Origin: Pseudomonadota bacterium
GTDB taxonomy: Bacteria; Pseudomonadota; Gammaproteobacteria; Burkholderiales; Burkholderiaceae_C
Direction: 5' to 3'
Assembly (NCBI GenBank): GCA_021847345.1
Contig: JAJZTW010000045.1
Span: 1 to 34,202, forward strand
Length of the DNA stretch: 34,202 nucleotides
In this document: in pieces, positions 24,874-34,202 of the stretch
Numbering within the stretch: position 1 is the stretch's first letter
Layout: every line of letters starts with the position of its first letter
Made by a program: the position numbers and the translations under genes
The notes under the pieces: model-generated
Told to the model about the DNA's origin: nothing
Database searches by the model: none
The model's input: only the letters and a program-made list of their open reading frames with translations

Positions 24874-27159
24874 TCAGAACGCGGTGCCGACGGTGAACTG
24901 GAAGGTCTGCGTCTGGTCGCCGGGGCGGGTGCGCACCGGCTTGGCAAGACTGAACTTCAACGGCCCGATGGGCGAGATCCACGACACCGCGATACCCACC
25001 GAGGCCCGCAGGTCGCTGAGCTGGATTTTCTGGTTCTCGCCCCAGACGTAGCCGCTGTCGAGGAAGGTCGACATGCGCAGGCTGCGGTCCGCGCCCGACC
25101 CCGGGAACGGGAACTGGTACTCGATGTCACCGGCCAGCAGCTTGGCCCCGCCGAGCGCGTTGCCCTGCGCGTCGTGCGGCCCCAGGGAGCTTTGCTGGAA
25201 GCCGCGCACCGACCCGATGCCCCCGGCATACAGGTACTTGAAGACCGGCAGAGGCTGGCCGTTGAGCCCGCGCGCGTAGCCCACCAGGCCGTTGACGGCG
25301 AGGTCGGTCAGACGGGTCACCGGGAAGAATTGCTCGTACTGGTAACTGACCCGTGCGTAGCGAAGGGTTCCGAACGGGCTGTAGTCGCCGCTCAGGCGCT
25401 GGTAGCGACCGTCGGTGGGCACCAATGCGCTGTTGCGGCTGTCGCGCTGCCATCCGATGGTCAGCGGGTAGCCGGTCGAGGTCTGCCCGAATTCGTTCAC
25501 GTAGGAGATGTACGCAGCCGGGGCTCCCGGCGACAGGTCCAGCGTGTACTGCTCGAGACCCGCGCCGAAGAACACGCGGTCCAGTTCGGTGAAGGGAACT
25601 CCGAACTGCACGCTCAGGCCCGGCGTGACGATCTTGTAATTGTTGCCCTGCGATGTGTAGGGTCGAATGGTGCGGTAATAGACGCTGAGGGTCCGGCTGA
25701 TTCCGTCCTGCGTGAAATACGGATCCGTGCTGCTCAGCGCGAGGGTGCGGTAATAGCTGGAAGTATCGAGACTCAGGCTCAGGTTGTTGCCGCTGCCGAA
25801 CACGTTGTCCTGCGAGATCGACGCGTTGAACGACAGCTTGTTGGCGCTCGAGAATCCCACGCCCAGGCCGAGCATTCCGGTGGGCTTTTCCTTGACCCGC
25901 ATGTTCAGGTCGACCTCGTCGTCGGTCCCCGGGACTTCCTCGGTGCCCATTTGCACGTCCTGGAAGAAGCCCAGGCGGTCGACGCGGTCGCGCGACAGCT
26001 TGATTCGATCGGCGTCGTACCAGGCATCCTCGAACTGGCGGAACTCGCGCCGGATCACCGTGTCGCTGGTGCGCGTGTTGCCACCGATGTTGATGCGGCG
26101 CACGTAGATGCGCCGCCCCGGGTCGGCGGTGATGGTGAAGAACGCCTGGTGAGTCGCGCGATCGATCTTCGGCTGCGGCTCGACGCGGGCGAACGCGTAG
26201 CCGTACACGCCGAACTTGTTGACCATCGCCTTGACGCTGTCGTTGAGCTTCTTCGCGCTGTAGGTGTCGCCGGGCTTGAGCTCGACCAGCGCGCGGAACT
26301 CGTTGTCGAGGCCGAGGTAGTTGCCCTCGAGCTTGTAACCCGACACGACGTACTTCCTGCCCTCGTGCACGTTGACGGTGATGGCGATCGAATCCTTGTC
26401 GGGCGACAGCGCGACCTGGGTCGACTCGATGCGGAAATCGAGGTAACCGCGGTCGAGGTAGTACGAGCGCAGGGTTTCCAGGTCCGCGTTGAGCTTGGCG
26501 CGGGAATACTGGTCCGACTTGGTATACCAGCTCAGCCAACCTGGGGTGGACAACGAGAACAGGTCGAGCAGCGTGCCTTCGCTGAACACGTGGTTGCCGA
26601 CCACTCGCAGCGAGCGGATCTTGGCGACCGCCCCTTCCTGCACGTTGAAGGTCACGTCGACGCGGTTGCGCTCGAGCGGCGTGACCGTGGTGGTCACGGT
26701 CGCGCCGTAGTAGCCCTTGGCCAGGTACTGCTGCTTGAGCTCCTGCTCGGCGCGCTCGATCAGCGCCTGGTTGTAAGGCTGCGCTTCACCGAGTCCCACC
26801 TGCTTGAGCGCAGCCACCAGATTCTTCTTCGGGAACTCCTTCGTGCCGACGAAATCGACGTTGGCGATCACCGGGCGTTCCTGCACCACGACCGTGACCA
26901 CGTCACCGCTGGTGCGGATGCTCACGTTCTTGAACAGCCCGGTTGCGAACAGCGCGCGAATAGCGGCGGCTCCGAGTTCCGGCGTGTACTGGTCACCGAT
27001 GCGAAACGGCAGGTAGGTGAACACCGTGCCTGGCTCGGTCCGCTGCAGGCCGTCGACCCGGATGTCCTTGATGACGAAGGTATCGGCGGCGTAGGCCTGG
27101 GCGCAAGCCATGGCGACGACGGCCACGGCAGTACCCTGCAATGCGTGACGAAGCCTCAA
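24874..27159 (-). CDS. bamA: Outer membrane protein assembly factor BamA, TTG start
   Basis: Predicted 761 residues. A signal peptide ends at QAYA-AD, five POTRA domains follow (about 26-350; the first begins TFVIKDIRVDGLQRTEPGTVF), then a 16-strand barrel with the VRGF motif at 651-654 and a C-terminal aromatic (FTVGTAF). It is the core of the BAM machine that inserts beta-barrel proteins. The first codon is TTG, with GAGG five bases upstream; no ATG or GTG gives a complete signal peptide. The gene follows rseP by 21 bp. Confidence 0.96.
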   Translation of the reverse strand: MRLRHALQGTAVAVVAMACAQAYAADTFVIKDIRVDGLQRTEPGTVFTYLPFRIGDQYTPELGAAAIRALFATGLFKNVSIRTSGDVVTVVVQERPVIANVDFVGTKEFPKKNLVAALKQVGLGEAQPYNQALIERAEQELKQQYLAKGYYGATVTTTVTPLERNRVDVTFNVQEGAVAKIRSLRVVGNHVFSEGTLLDLFSLSTPGWLSWYTKSDQYSRAKLNADLETLRSYYLDRGYLDFRIESTQVALSPDKDSIAITVNVHEGRKYVVSGYKLEGNYLGLDNEFRALVELKPGDTYSAKKLNDSVKAMVNKFGVYGYAFARVEPQPKIDRATHQAFFTITADPGRRIYVRRINIGGNTRTSDTVIRREFRQFEDAWYDADRIKLSRDRVDRLGFFQDVQMGTEEVPGTDDEVDLNMRVKEKPTGMLGLGVGFSSANKLSFNASISQDNVFGSGNNLSLSLDTSSYYRTLALSSTDPYFTQDGISRTLSVYYRTIRPYTSQGNNYKIVTPGLSVQFGVPFTELDRVFFGAGLEQYTLDLSPGAPAAYISYVNEFGQTSTGYPLTIGWQRDSRNSALVPTDGRYQRLSGDYSPFGTLRYARVSYQYEQFFPVTRLTDLAVNGLVGYARGLNGQPLPVFKYLYAGGIGSVRGFQQSSLGPHDAQGNALGGAKLLAGDIEYQFPFPGSGADRSLRMSTFLDSGYVWGENQKIQLSDLRASVGIAVSWISPIGPLKFSLAKPVRTRPGDQTQTFQFTVGTAF

Positions 27160-27180
27160 ATTAACCTCGGCGTGGGTTTT

Positions 27181-28545
27181 TCAATGGAACGGCCCGAGCA
27201 CACGGGCGATATCGTTGTACAAGGCCACCGCAATCATCAGTGCGATCAGAGCCAGACCGCCTTGCTGCAGCCGCTCCTGCACGCGTTGCGGAACCTTTCG
27301 GTGCGTCAGGATCTCGAACGCATAATACAAGAGATGCCCCCCATCCAAGACCGGTATGGGAAGCAGGTTGAGAACCCCCAGACTGAGGCTGACGACGGCC
27401 AGGAAGCTCAGGTACGGCGCCCAACCCAGCGCGGCGCTGCGCCCGGCATAGTCGGCGATGGTCACCGGGCCGCTGAGTTCGTTCAACGACGCCTGCCCGA
27501 TCACCATGCGCCCGAGGGTGCGCAGGCTGAGCGCACTGAGCTCCCAGGTGCGCCGCGCTCCCTGCTGCAACGCGGGCCAGGGTGCCAGACGCACCAGCAC
27601 CGTGGGCACGCGAGCATCGAGCAGGGCACCGATGCGCCACTGCGTCACGCCGCGCGCACCGGGCTGCGGACGAGCGCGCACGACCACGTCGATTCGCCTG
27701 GCGCCACGCTGGATGTGCAGGGTCAGCGCCTGCCCCCGCGATGCCGCGATGGCGCGAAGCAGCGCGTCGGCGTCGATCGGCTCCGGCCCCGAGGCCTGGG
27801 GCCCGGCTCCGAGCACCAGGTCGCCGGCACGCAAGCCGGCGAGAGCCGCGGCGTCCCCGGCGAGCACGCGCTCGATGCGCACCGGCGCCGGCTGCAGTCG
27901 AAGACCGAAGCGGCGCAGGAAGTCGGGCGCTGCCGCGGCCGCGGAATCGGCACGGAAATCGAGGTTCAGATCCTGCTCCCGCCCGGCTTCGCGCACGCGC
28001 AGCTCGACGCGACGCCCGTCGAGCGCAGCCTGTTGCAGGCGCAACTGCAGTTGCGGCCAGGACTGCACCGAACGCGTGTCGCCGCCGATGGTGGTGGCCA
28101 GCACGCGCTGGCCCGGGTGCACGCCGGCGGCGGCCGCGGGCGTGCCGGCGGGAGCCGCGCCGAGCAGCGGCAGCGGCTCGCGCACGCCGAGCATGCCGAC
28201 CAGCGCGAACAGCAGCACGGCCAGCAGCAGGTTGGCGGCCGGCCCGGCCGCCACGATCCACGCCCTGCGCCACGGCCCCTGGCGGTTGAACGCGCGCTGC
28301 AACTCGGCCGCCGCCACCGGCGCCTCGCGCTCGTCGAGCATGCGCACGAAGCCGCCCAGCGGGACCGCCGCCAGCACGAATTCGGTCCGGTCCGCGCCGA
28401 ATCGCCGCCGCAGCAGCGCCGGCCCGAATCCGAGGGAGAACTTCAGCACCTTCACCCGACACGACAACGCGGCCAGGAAATGCCCGGATTCGTGCACCGC
28501 GATGAGCAGCGCGAGGGCGAACAGGAAGGCCAGCAGGGTCAGCAT
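27181..28545 (-). CDS. rseP: RIP zinc metalloprotease RseP
   Basis: Predicted 454 residues, site-2-protease family. The first membrane segment holds HESGH (His18, Glu19, His22), the zinc motif, and the C-terminal segment holds NLLPIPVLDGG with Asp401 as third ligand. Two PDZ-like regions lie between (about 105-320). In the inner membrane it cleaves anti-sigma factors such as RseA and clears signal-peptide remnants. An in-frame ATG nine codons upstream (28572) is possible but adds non-conserved residues. It sits 78 bp after dxr. Confidence 0.96.
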   Translation of the reverse strand: MLTLLAFLFALALLIAVHESGHFLAALSCRVKVLKFSLGFGPALLRRRFGADRTEFVLAAVPLGGFVRMLDEREAPVAAAELQRAFNRQGPWRRAWIVAAGPAANLLLAVLLFALVGMLGVREPLPLLGAAPAGTPAAAAGVHPGQRVLATTIGGDTRSVQSWPQLQLRLQQAALDGRRVELRVREAGREQDLNLDFRADSAAAAAPDFLRRFGLRLQPAPVRIERVLAGDAAALAGLRAGDLVLGAGPQASGPEPIDADALLRAIAASRGQALTLHIQRGARRIDVVVRARPQPGARGVTQWRIGALLDARVPTVLVRLAPWPALQQGARRTWELSALSLRTLGRMVIGQASLNELSGPVTIADYAGRSAALGWAPYLSFLAVVSLSLGVLNLLPIPVLDGGHLLYYAFEILTHRKVPQRVQERLQQGGLALIALMIAVALYNDIARVLGPFH

Positions 28546-28623
28546 GGGCGATGGGGCGGGAGTTCGGCGCACGTGCGCCAGCCCCTTGCGGAGCCGCCGC
28601 GCGCAGCAGCCATTGTGCCCGGT

Positions 28624-29799
28624 TCAGCGCGCCGCCGCGCGCACCTGGCTCGAAGCCTCGCGACGCGCGCGTGCGTCGAGCTCGAGCAATGCGCCGAGTT
28701 CCTGCGCGTGGCTGTCGCCCAGGCGCTCGAGGGTCGACGCATTGACCCGGTGGATGTCCGTGAAGCCCAGCGCGCCATCGAGGAAGGCCTGCACCGCCAC
28801 CTCGTTGGCGGCGTTGAGCACCGCGCAGGCCCCGCTGGGCATGCGCAGCGCCGCGTAGGCCAGGCCCAGCCCGGGAAAGCGCGCGGCATCCGGGCGCTCG
28901 AATTCGAGCCGGCCGACCTGCGCCAGGTCGAGCCAGGAGCTGCCCGAGGCCATGCGCCTGGGCCACGACAGGCCATAGGCGATCGGGGTGCGCATGTCGG
29001 GAGCTCCGAGCTGCGCGACGACCGAGCCGTCGTGGTACGTGACCATCGAATGCACGATGCTTTGCGGATGGATCAGCACCCGGATGCGATCGGCCGGCAT
29101 CGCGAACAGGTGGTGCGCCTCGATCACCTCCAGCGCCTTGTTCATCATGGTCGCCGAGTCGACCGAGATCTTGCGCCCCATGCTCCAGTTCGGATGGGCG
29201 CAGGCCTGCTCGGGCGTGATGCTCGCCAGCTGCGCCGGGTCGGTGCGCCGGAACGGCCCGCCCGACGCCGTCAACGTGATCTCGCGCACATCGTGCGGCC
29301 AGCATTCGCGCTGCTCGGGCAGGCTTTGCAGGATCGCGCTGTGCTCGCTGTCGATGGGCAGCAGCTCGCCACCGCCGTCGCGCATGGCCTGCATGAACAA
29401 GTCGCCGGCGACGACCAGCGATTCCTTGTTGGCCAGCAGCACGCGCTTGCCGGCGCGTGCCGCAGCCAGTGCGGAATCGAGCCCGGCGGCGCCGACAATG
29501 GCCGCCATGACCATGTCGGTCTGCGGGGCCGCCGCTACCTGCACCAGCGCCCGCGCGCCCGCCAGCACCTCGGTGCGACAACCTTGCTCGCGCAGCGAGC
29601 GCTCGAGGCGCGCGGCGGCCTGCGCGTCCTCCAGCACGGCGAACGTCGGCGAGAACTCCAGGCACTGCTCGAGCAGGCGGCCGTCGCTGGCGCGAGCCCC
29701 GAGCGCGAACACCTCGAAGGCGTCGCGGTGCAGTCGCAGCACCTCCAGCGTGCTGCAGCCGATGGAGCCGGTGCTTCCGAGGATGGTCAGGCGTTTCAT
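28624..29799 (-). CDS. dxr: 1-deoxy-D-xylulose 5-phosphate reductoisomerase
   Basis: Predicted 391 residues. The NADPH loop GSTGSIG is at 8-14. [18 protein letters not shown] and [27 protein letters not shown] supply the acidic metal ligands and the DXP site. It makes MEP, the committed step of non-mevalonate isoprenoid synthesis, which feeds UppS encoded two genes upstream. The start overlaps the cdsA stop (ATGA); the longer open frame upstream only overlaps cdsA. Confidence 0.97.
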   Translation of the reverse strand: MKRLTILGSTGSIGCSTLEVLRLHRDAFEVFALGARASDGRLLEQCLEFSPTFAVLEDAQAAARLERSLREQGCRTEVLAGARALVQVAAAPQTDMVMAAIVGAAGLDSALAAARAGKRVLLANKESLVVAGDLFMQAMRDGGGELLPIDSEHSAILQSLPEQRECWPHDVREITLTASGGPFRRTDPAQLASITPEQACAHPNWSMGRKISVDSATMMNKALEVIEAHHLFAMPADRIRVLIHPQSIVHSMVTYHDGSVVAQLGAPDMRTPIAYGLSWPRRMASGSSWLDLAQVGRLEFERPDAARFPGLGLAYAALRMPSGACAVLNAANEVAVQAFLDGALGFTDIHRVNASTLERLGDSHAQELGALLELDARARREASSQVRAAAR

Positions 29800-30617
29800 G
29801 GCACCAGCAACATGACCACGGGCAACAGCGGAAGCAGTGCGTCGATGCGGTCCAGCACGCCGCCGTGCCCGGGCAGCAGTCCGCTGCTGTCCTTCACGCC
29901 GGCCCGGCGCTTGAGCAGGGATTCGAACAGGTCCCCGGCCACCGTGAGCGCCGCCAGCAGCACGCAGGCCAGCAGCGCCGGACCCAGCCCGAAGCGCGCG
30001 CCCAGGCGCGCGCCCAGGGTCTGTCGCAGCTCGGGAACTCGCGCGCAAACCGCGGTGTAGACCAGCACGCCGAACAGGCCGCACAACGCGCCGGACATCG
30101 TCTTGCCCGGACTGATGCGCGGCGCCAGCTTGCGCCCGCCGATCGCGCGCCCGCCGAAATAGGCCGAGACATCGGCCACCCAGGCCAGCATCAGCACCGA
30201 CACCAGGAACTGCACGCCCATGGCCCTGGCGTGCCAAAGGGCCATCCACGCGGCGAACAGGATGACAAAACCGAGCAGGCACAGCACCACCGGAGCGCCG
30301 AACGCGCGCGGCAGGCTGGCGCGCGGCAGGCTGCCCAGCAGCAACGCGGCCCAGGCCAGTGCCGCCAGCGCGAAGCTGGCATCCGGGTCGAAGCCGGCCA
30401 GCGGGAACAGCAGCACCCCGGCGACCGTGAGCAGCCACACGCCGGCCCAGGCCAGCGCTCGCGGACCCCGCATTCCGGCCAGGCGAGCCCACTCCCACAT
30501 GCCGGCCGATGCGAACACCGCGGCGGCCGCGCCGAAGGCGCGCGCGCCGGTGAAGGCCAGCAGCGGCAACAGCACGGCCAGCAACACGAAGGCGGTGATC
30601 AGTCGGGTGCGCAGCAT
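29796..30617 (-). CDS. cdsA: Phosphatidate cytidylyltransferase
   Basis: Predicted 273-residue polytopic membrane protein with about eight hydrophobic segments. The family signature [14 protein letters not shown]...[11 protein letters not shown] occupies 233-259, including the K-R-x4-KD and H-GG-x2-DR-x-D residues. It makes CDP-diacylglycerol from phosphatidic acid and CTP, the substrate used by PssA elsewhere in this window. It starts 19 bp after uppS. Confidence 0.95.
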   Translation of the reverse strand: MLRTRLITAFVLLAVLLPLLAFTGARAFGAAAAVFASAGMWEWARLAGMRGPRALAWAGVWLLTVAGVLLFPLAGFDPDASFALAALAWAALLLGSLPRASLPRAFGAPVVLCLLGFVILFAAWMALWHARAMGVQFLVSVLMLAWVADVSAYFGGRAIGGRKLAPRISPGKTMSGALCGLFGVLVYTAVCARVPELRQTLGARLGARFGLGPALLACVLLAALTVAGDLFESLLKRRAGVKDSSGLLPGHGGVLDRIDALLPLLPVVMLLVP

Positions 30618-30636
30618 CGGGTTGCGCCGGCAGGCC

Positions 30637-31380
30637 TCAGGCCACTCGAAGCCCGGAGTCGTCGGATCCGGGCGGCACGCCGCCGAAGCGGCGTTCGCGG
30701 TGCGCGAAGTCGGCCAGCGCGTCCGCGAGGGATTGTTCATCGAAATCCGGCCACAGCGTGCTCGTGAAGTACAGCTCGGTGTAGGCGAGCTGCCACAGCA
30801 GGAAGTTGCTGATGCGGTGGTCGCCGCCGGTGCGGATGAGCAGGTCCGGTTCGGGAATGTCGGCCAGGCACATGTGGCGTGCCAGGTTCTGCTCGCTCAT
30901 CTCCAGCCCGGCGAGCTGCACCGCCCTCGCCGCCTGCGCGACATCCCAGCGCCCACCGTAGTTCAGCGCCACGTTCAGGCGCAGCCGCGGGTTGTCCACC
31001 CGTGCCTGTTCCGCGCGCGCCATCAGTTCGCGCATCTGCTCGTGCAGCGGGCTGCGGTCGCCGATGAAGTGCAGCACCACGCCCTGCGCGGCGAGTTCCA
31101 CCGTCTCGCGCTGCAGCGCCTGCAGGAACAGCTCCATCAGCGCGCCCACCTCCTCGGCCGGGCGCTGCCAGTTCTCCGACGAGAACGCGAACACCGTCAG
31201 GTACTGCACGCCGTGCTGCACGCAGCCGCGCACCAGGCGCTTGAGGGCGTCGGCGCCGAACTTGTGGCCGGCGGTGCGCGGAAGCAGCCGGCGCGTGGCC
31301 CAGCGGCCGTTGCCGTCCATCACCACGGCCACGTGACGCGGCACGACGGCGGGCTTGCGGGGGGATCGCTTGCTGGACAC
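30637..31380 (-). CDS. uppS: Isoprenyl (undecaprenyl) diphosphate synthase
   Basis: Predicted 247 residues. VAVVMDGNGRWA has the catalytic Asp22, and FAFSSENWQRP, LNYGGRWD and PDLLIRTGGDHRISNFLLWQLAYTELYF are classic cis-prenyltransferase motifs. It elongates farnesyl diphosphate to the undecaprenyl carrier for peptidoglycan and LPS. The GTG start at 31380 gives the usual length but has no Shine-Dalgarno, so translation is probably coupled to frr, which ends 19 bp upstream; a start within frr cannot be excluded. Confidence 0.95.
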   Translation of the reverse strand: MSSKRSPRKPAVVPRHVAVVMDGNGRWATRRLLPRTAGHKFGADALKRLVRGCVQHGVQYLTVFAFSSENWQRPAEEVGALMELFLQALQRETVELAAQGVVLHFIGDRSPLHEQMRELMARAEQARVDNPRLRLNVALNYGGRWDVAQAARAVQLAGLEMSEQNLARHMCLADIPEPDLLIRTGGDHRISNFLLWQLAYTELYFTSTLWPDFDEQSLADALADFAHRERRFGGVPPGSDDSGLRVA

Positions 31381-31399
31381 GTCAGGAGCTGCGGGTTGT

Positions 31400-31960
31400 T
31401 CAGACGGCCATGATCTCGGCTTCCTTCTGCGCGATGGCCTTCTCGACATCGGCGATGAAGCGGTCGGTGAGCTTCTGCACCTCTTCCTGCGCCCTGCGCT
31501 CGTCGTCCTCGGAAGCCTCCTTGGCCTTGACCAGGTCCTTGAGCTGCTGATTGGCGTCACGCCGCAGGTTGCGCACGGCGACCTTGGCGGCCTCGCCTTC
31601 CTGCTTGATCACCTTGACCAGGTCGCGCCGGCGCTCCTCGGTCAGCGGGGGCATCGGCACCCGGATCAGATCCCCCTGGGTCATCGGGTTGAGGCCCAGG
31701 TCGGATTCGCGGATCGCCTTCTCCACGGCCTGCACCATCTTCTTCTCCCACGGCTGCACGCTGATGGTGCGCGCGTCGAGAAGATTGACGTTGGCCACCT
31801 GGTTGATCGGCATCGGACTGCCGTAGTAGTCGACCGTGATGTGGTCGAGCAGCCCCGCGTGCGCGCGGCCGGTGCGCACCTTGCTCAGGTCGGTGCGCAA
31901 GGCCTCGAGGGACTTGAGCATGCGCTGCTCGCAGTGTTTCTTGATGTCGGCGATGGTCAT
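31400..31960 (-). CDS. frr: Ribosome recycling factor
   Basis: Predicted 186 residues, the family length. It begins [21 protein letters not shown], with [23 protein letters not shown] and [34 protein letters not shown], both RRF signatures. It splits post-termination ribosomes together with EF-G. It lies 23 bp after pyrH without a good Shine-Dalgarno. Confidence 0.97.
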   Translation of the reverse strand: MTIADIKKHCEQRMLKSLEALRTDLSKVRTGRAHAGLLDHITVDYYGSPMPINQVANVNLLDARTISVQPWEKKMVQAVEKAIRESDLGLNPMTQGDLIRVPMPPLTEERRRDLVKVIKQEGEAAKVAVRNLRRDANQQLKDLVKAKEASEDDERRAQEEVQKLTDRFIADVEKAIAQKEAEIMAV

Positions 31961-31983
31961 ATTGCGGACTCGGGTTGCATGGG

Positions 31984-32694
31984 TCAAAGGTGCACCAGGG
32001 TGCCCTCGGGCTCGCCCTGCACCACGCGCAGCAGCGCGCCGGGCTTGAAGATGCTGAATACGCGGATCGGCAGGCCCTGGTCGCGGCACAGCGCGAACGC
32101 CGTGGCGTCCATCACCTGCAGGCGCTTGACGATGGCTTCGTCGAAGCTGATCTGCTCGTAGCGGGTGGCTTGCGGGTCGCGTGCCGGATCGGCGGTATAG
32201 ATGCCGTCCACCTTGGTCGCCTTGAGCATGACCTCGGCGCCGATCTCGGCGGCTCGCAACGCGGCCGCCGTGTCGGTGGTGAAGAAGGGGTTGCCGGTGC
32301 CTCCGGCGAAGATCACCGACTTGCCTTCCTCGAGGTACTGCAGCGCCTTCGGCCGAACGTAGGACTCGACCACCTGGTCGATGCTGATGGCCGACATCAC
32401 GCGCGCCACCAGCCCCGCATGGCGCATCGCATCGGCCAGCGCCAGCGAGTTCATCACGGTCGCCAGCATGCCCATGTAGTCGGCCGTGGCGCGGTCCATG
32501 CCGACGGCGCCTCCGGCGACTCCGCGGAAAATGTTCCCGCCGCCGATGACCACCGCCAGCTGCACGCCGCGGTGCACGACCTGGGCGATGTCCTCGACCA
32601 TCTTCATGATGGTCGCGCGGTTGATGCCGTAGGGGTCATCCCCCATCAATGCCTCGCCCGACAACTTGAGCAACACACGCTTGTAACCGCTCAT
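31984..32694 (-). CDS. pyrH: UMP kinase
   Basis: Predicted 236 residues of the amino-acid-kinase fold. It begins [13 protein letters not shown] and carries [27 protein letters not shown] and [13 protein letters not shown]. It phosphorylates UMP to UDP as a hexamer, usually activated by GTP and inhibited by UTP. The ATG has GGAG about 12 bases upstream. An upstream in-frame ATG gives 16 non-conserved residues. Confidence 0.97.
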   Translation of the reverse strand: MSGYKRVLLKLSGEALMGDDPYGINRATIMKMVEDIAQVVHRGVQLAVVIGGGNIFRGVAGGAVGMDRATADYMGMLATVMNSLALADAMRHAGLVARVMSAISIDQVVESYVRPKALQYLEEGKSVIFAGGTGNPFFTTDTAAALRAAEIGAEVMLKATKVDGIYTADPARDPQATRYEQISFDEAIVKRLQVMDATAFALCRDQGLPIRVFSIFKPGALLRVVQGEPEGTLVHL

Positions 32695-32760
32695 GCCTGG
32701 TTTCTCCGCGAGATGGGGCGAATCGATGGGGGAGGTATGCACGCGCCGCTGCGCAGGGGT

Positions 32761-33669
32761 TCAGGCACCGCGAGCGGCAGCCATCTGGGCGGCGACCTCG
32801 TCGGCGAAATTCTCCGACTTTTTCTCGATGCCCTCACCCACCACGTACAGCGTGAAGCCCAGCACCTTGGTCTTCGCCGCGGCCAGCATCTGCTCGACCG
32901 TCTGCTTGTCGTTCTTCACGAAGGCCTGGTTGAACAGCGAGACCTCCTTGAGGTACTTCTGCACCGAACCCTCGACGCGCTTGGCGACGATCTCGGGGGA
33001 CTGCACCGGACGCCCCTCGGCGCGCGCCTTGTCGGCGTCCTCGGCGGCCTTCTGCGTGGCGATCGAGCGCTCGGTCTCGATCAGCGCGGCGGGCACGTCG
33101 GCGGACGACAGGGCCACCGGCTTCATGGCCGCCACGTGCATCGCGACATCCTTGGCGGCCACCGGGTCGCCGTCGAACTCGACGACCACGCCGATGCGCG
33201 TGCCGTGCAGGTAGCTGGCCAGGCTGGCGCCGGAGGCGAATCGCTTGAAGCGGCGGATGGTCATGTTCTCGCCGATCTTGCCGATCAGCGTCGTGCGCTG
33301 CGCCTCGATGGTGCTGCCGTCGACCTCGAGCGCCGACAGCGCTGCGACGTCGGCCGGGTCGCGCTCGGCGACGAGTCGCGCCAGCAGGTTGCCGAAGGCC
33401 AGGAAATCGTCGTTCTTGGCGACGAAATCGGTCTCGCAGTTGATTTCCACGATGGCGCCGGCGCTGCCTGCGATGTGCACCGCGACGATGCCCTCGGCGG
33501 TCACGCGCGCGGCCGCCTTGCTGGCCTTGCTGCCCAGCTTGACGCGCAGCAGCTCCTCGGCACGACCCATGTCGCCCTCGGCCTCGGTCAGCGCCTTCTT
33601 GCACTCCATCATCGGGGCGTCGGTCTTGGCGCGAAGTTCAGCGACCATGGATGCGGTGATTGCCGCCAT
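32761..33669 (-). CDS. tsf: Elongation factor Ts
   Basis: Predicted 302 residues. The N-terminal UBA-like domain and first EF-Ts signature ([16 protein letters not shown]) are followed by the second signature [15 protein letters not shown] and two core subdomains. It exchanges GDP for GTP on EF-Tu. AGGAG precedes the ATG. It is the second gene after rpsB, with a hairpin between them. Confidence 0.97.
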   Translation of the reverse strand: MAAITASMVAELRAKTDAPMMECKKALTEAEGDMGRAEELLRVKLGSKASKAAARVTAEGIVAVHIAGSAGAIVEINCETDFVAKNDDFLAFGNLLARLVAERDPADVAALSALEVDGSTIEAQRTTLIGKIGENMTIRRFKRFASGASLASYLHGTRIGVVVEFDGDPVAAKDVAMHVAAMKPVALSSADVPAALIETERSIATQKAAEDADKARAEGRPVQSPEIVAKRVEGSVQKYLKEVSLFNQAFVKNDKQTVEQMLAAAKTKVLGFTLYVVGEGIEKKSENFADEVAAQMAAARGA

Positions 33670-33701
33670 ATTGCACTCCTGATTCGATCCTGGATTGAAC
33701 A

Positions 33702-33723
33702 AGGGGGCTGCGAACAGCCCCCT
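33702..33723 (-). terminator. rpsB-tsf intergenic hairpin (attenuator-like)
   Basis: AGGGGGCTG and CAGCCCCCT form a perfect 9-bp stem; on the transcribed (minus) strand the loop is TTCG. Only a short TTGTT follows the stem. Hairpins between rpsB and tsf are known as partial terminators or processing sites in other bacteria, and this one could set the S2 to EF-Ts ratio. Confidence 0.6.
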
Positions 33724-33786
33724 GTGGAAACATTGCCCGGCGGGTGACTCCGCCGGTAGCGGGAACCGTGTGACCGGCGCCGGCGC

Positions 33787-34202
33787 TCAGGCCGCGGGCG
33801 GCTCGTCGGCCACCTCGACGAACTCCGCGCCCTCTTCGGAGGCGGTCTGCACGACCTCGCTCAGCGCGTCGTTGCGACCCTCGAGAATGGCGTCGGCGAT
33901 GCCGCGGCAGTACAGCGCGACCGCCTTGCCCGAGTCATCGTTGCCGGGAATGACGTGGTCGATGCCGATCGGCGAATGGTTGGTGTCCACCACACCGATA
34001 ATGGGAATACCCAGCATGTGGGCTTCTTCCACGGCGATCTTGTGGTAGCCGACGTCGATCACGAACATCGCGTCCGGCAGCGCGTTCATGTCCTGGATGC
34101 CGCCGATGGACTTCTCCAGCTTGGCCAGCTCGCGCTGGAACATCAGCTGTTCCTTCTTGGTCATGTGCTCCAGCGCGCCTTCGGCGATCTGGGTCTGCAT
34201 GT
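33787..34202 (-). CDS. rpsB: 30S ribosomal protein S2, C-terminal part
   Basis: The gene runs off the window end; about 137 C-terminal residues are visible and roughly 110 N-terminal ones are missing. The S2 signature is present: [50 protein letters not shown], then [18 protein letters not shown]. The acidic tail ([16 protein letters not shown]) is normal for this class. It heads the rpsB-tsf operon. Confidence 0.96.
   Translation of the reverse strand, partial: MQTQIAEGALEHMTKKEQLMFQRELAKLEKSIGGIQDMNALPDAMFVIDVGYHKIAVEEAHMLGIPIIGVVDTNHSPIGIDHVIPGNDDSGKAVALYCRGIADAILEGRNDALSEVVQTASEEGAEFVEVADEPPAA

Noticed and set aside
24418..30060. An 1880-codon open frame on the plus strand
   Set aside because: It lies antisense to skp, bamA, rseP and dxr, all with strong family motifs. 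Long antisense frames are expected at this GC content; its translation is low-complexity and rich in Arg, His, Gln and Ala.
31975..33747. A 590-codon plus-strand open frame
   Set aside because: It is antisense to pyrH and tsf, whose products are unmistakable.

Overview
The window is a very GC-rich stretch of chromosome whose gene order is that of a betaproteobacterium, most likely order Burkholderiales. The evidence is the run rpsB-tsf-pyrH-frr-uppS-cdsA-dxr-rseP-bamA-skp-lpxD-fabZ-lpxA-lpxB-rnhB, a rpsF-priB-rpsR-rplI-dnaB block, divergent ppsA/ppsR, and GC-rich intergenic hairpins of the CCCCCTCGGGGG type. The genus cannot be fixed from this sequence alone. About 31 protein genes are supported. 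I saw no rRNA, tRNA, insertion sequence, CRISPR array or prophage.

Layout. 1-6.3 kb (plus strand, accessory): the end of an AI-2E/PerM-type membrane protein; four tightly overlapping type IV minor-pilin-like genes; a secreted SGNH esterase; the flavodoxin-like quinone reductase WrbA; and a GMC-family FAD oxidoreductase. 6.3-7.9 kb (minus): psd and pssA, the two steps from CDP-diacylglycerol to phosphatidylethanolamine. 8.0-9.8 kb (plus): a DUF3617 exported protein, then a two-gene unit made of a Pro/Ala/Tyr-repeat exported protein and a TetR regulator, preceded by a perfect 15-bp-arm palindrome that overlaps a sigma70-like promoter. 10.0-14.7 kb (minus): rpsF-priB-rpsR-rplI and dnaB, with a large secreted GDSL lipase gene placed between rplI and dnaB.

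14.8-19.3 kb: ppsA (minus) and, divergently, its regulator ppsR followed by a degenerate DegV-like protein. 19.4-34.2 kb (minus): a long cell-envelope and translation cluster running from rpsB (cut by the window edge) to a SpoU/TrmH RNA methyltransferase. It covers translation (S2, EF-Ts, RRF), UMP kinase, undecaprenyl and phospholipid precursors (UppS, CdsA), isoprenoid synthesis (Dxr), envelope stress and outer-membrane assembly (RseP, BamA, Skp), and lipid A synthesis (LpxD, FabZ, LpxA, LpxB). Many junctions are ATGA or GTGA overlaps, which implies translational coupling.

Most of the window is conserved core genome. The least ordinary signals are the palindrome/TetR/PAY-repeat unit (8.6-9.8 kb), the divergent PilY1-less minor-pilin cluster (0.5-2.5 kb), the lipase with three 11-bp-phased TCACT repeats upstream (13.15 kb), an apparent CTG start codon for priB, and a structured rpsF leader. 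No clearly new multi-gene system is proven here; the TetR unit is the best candidate for follow-up.
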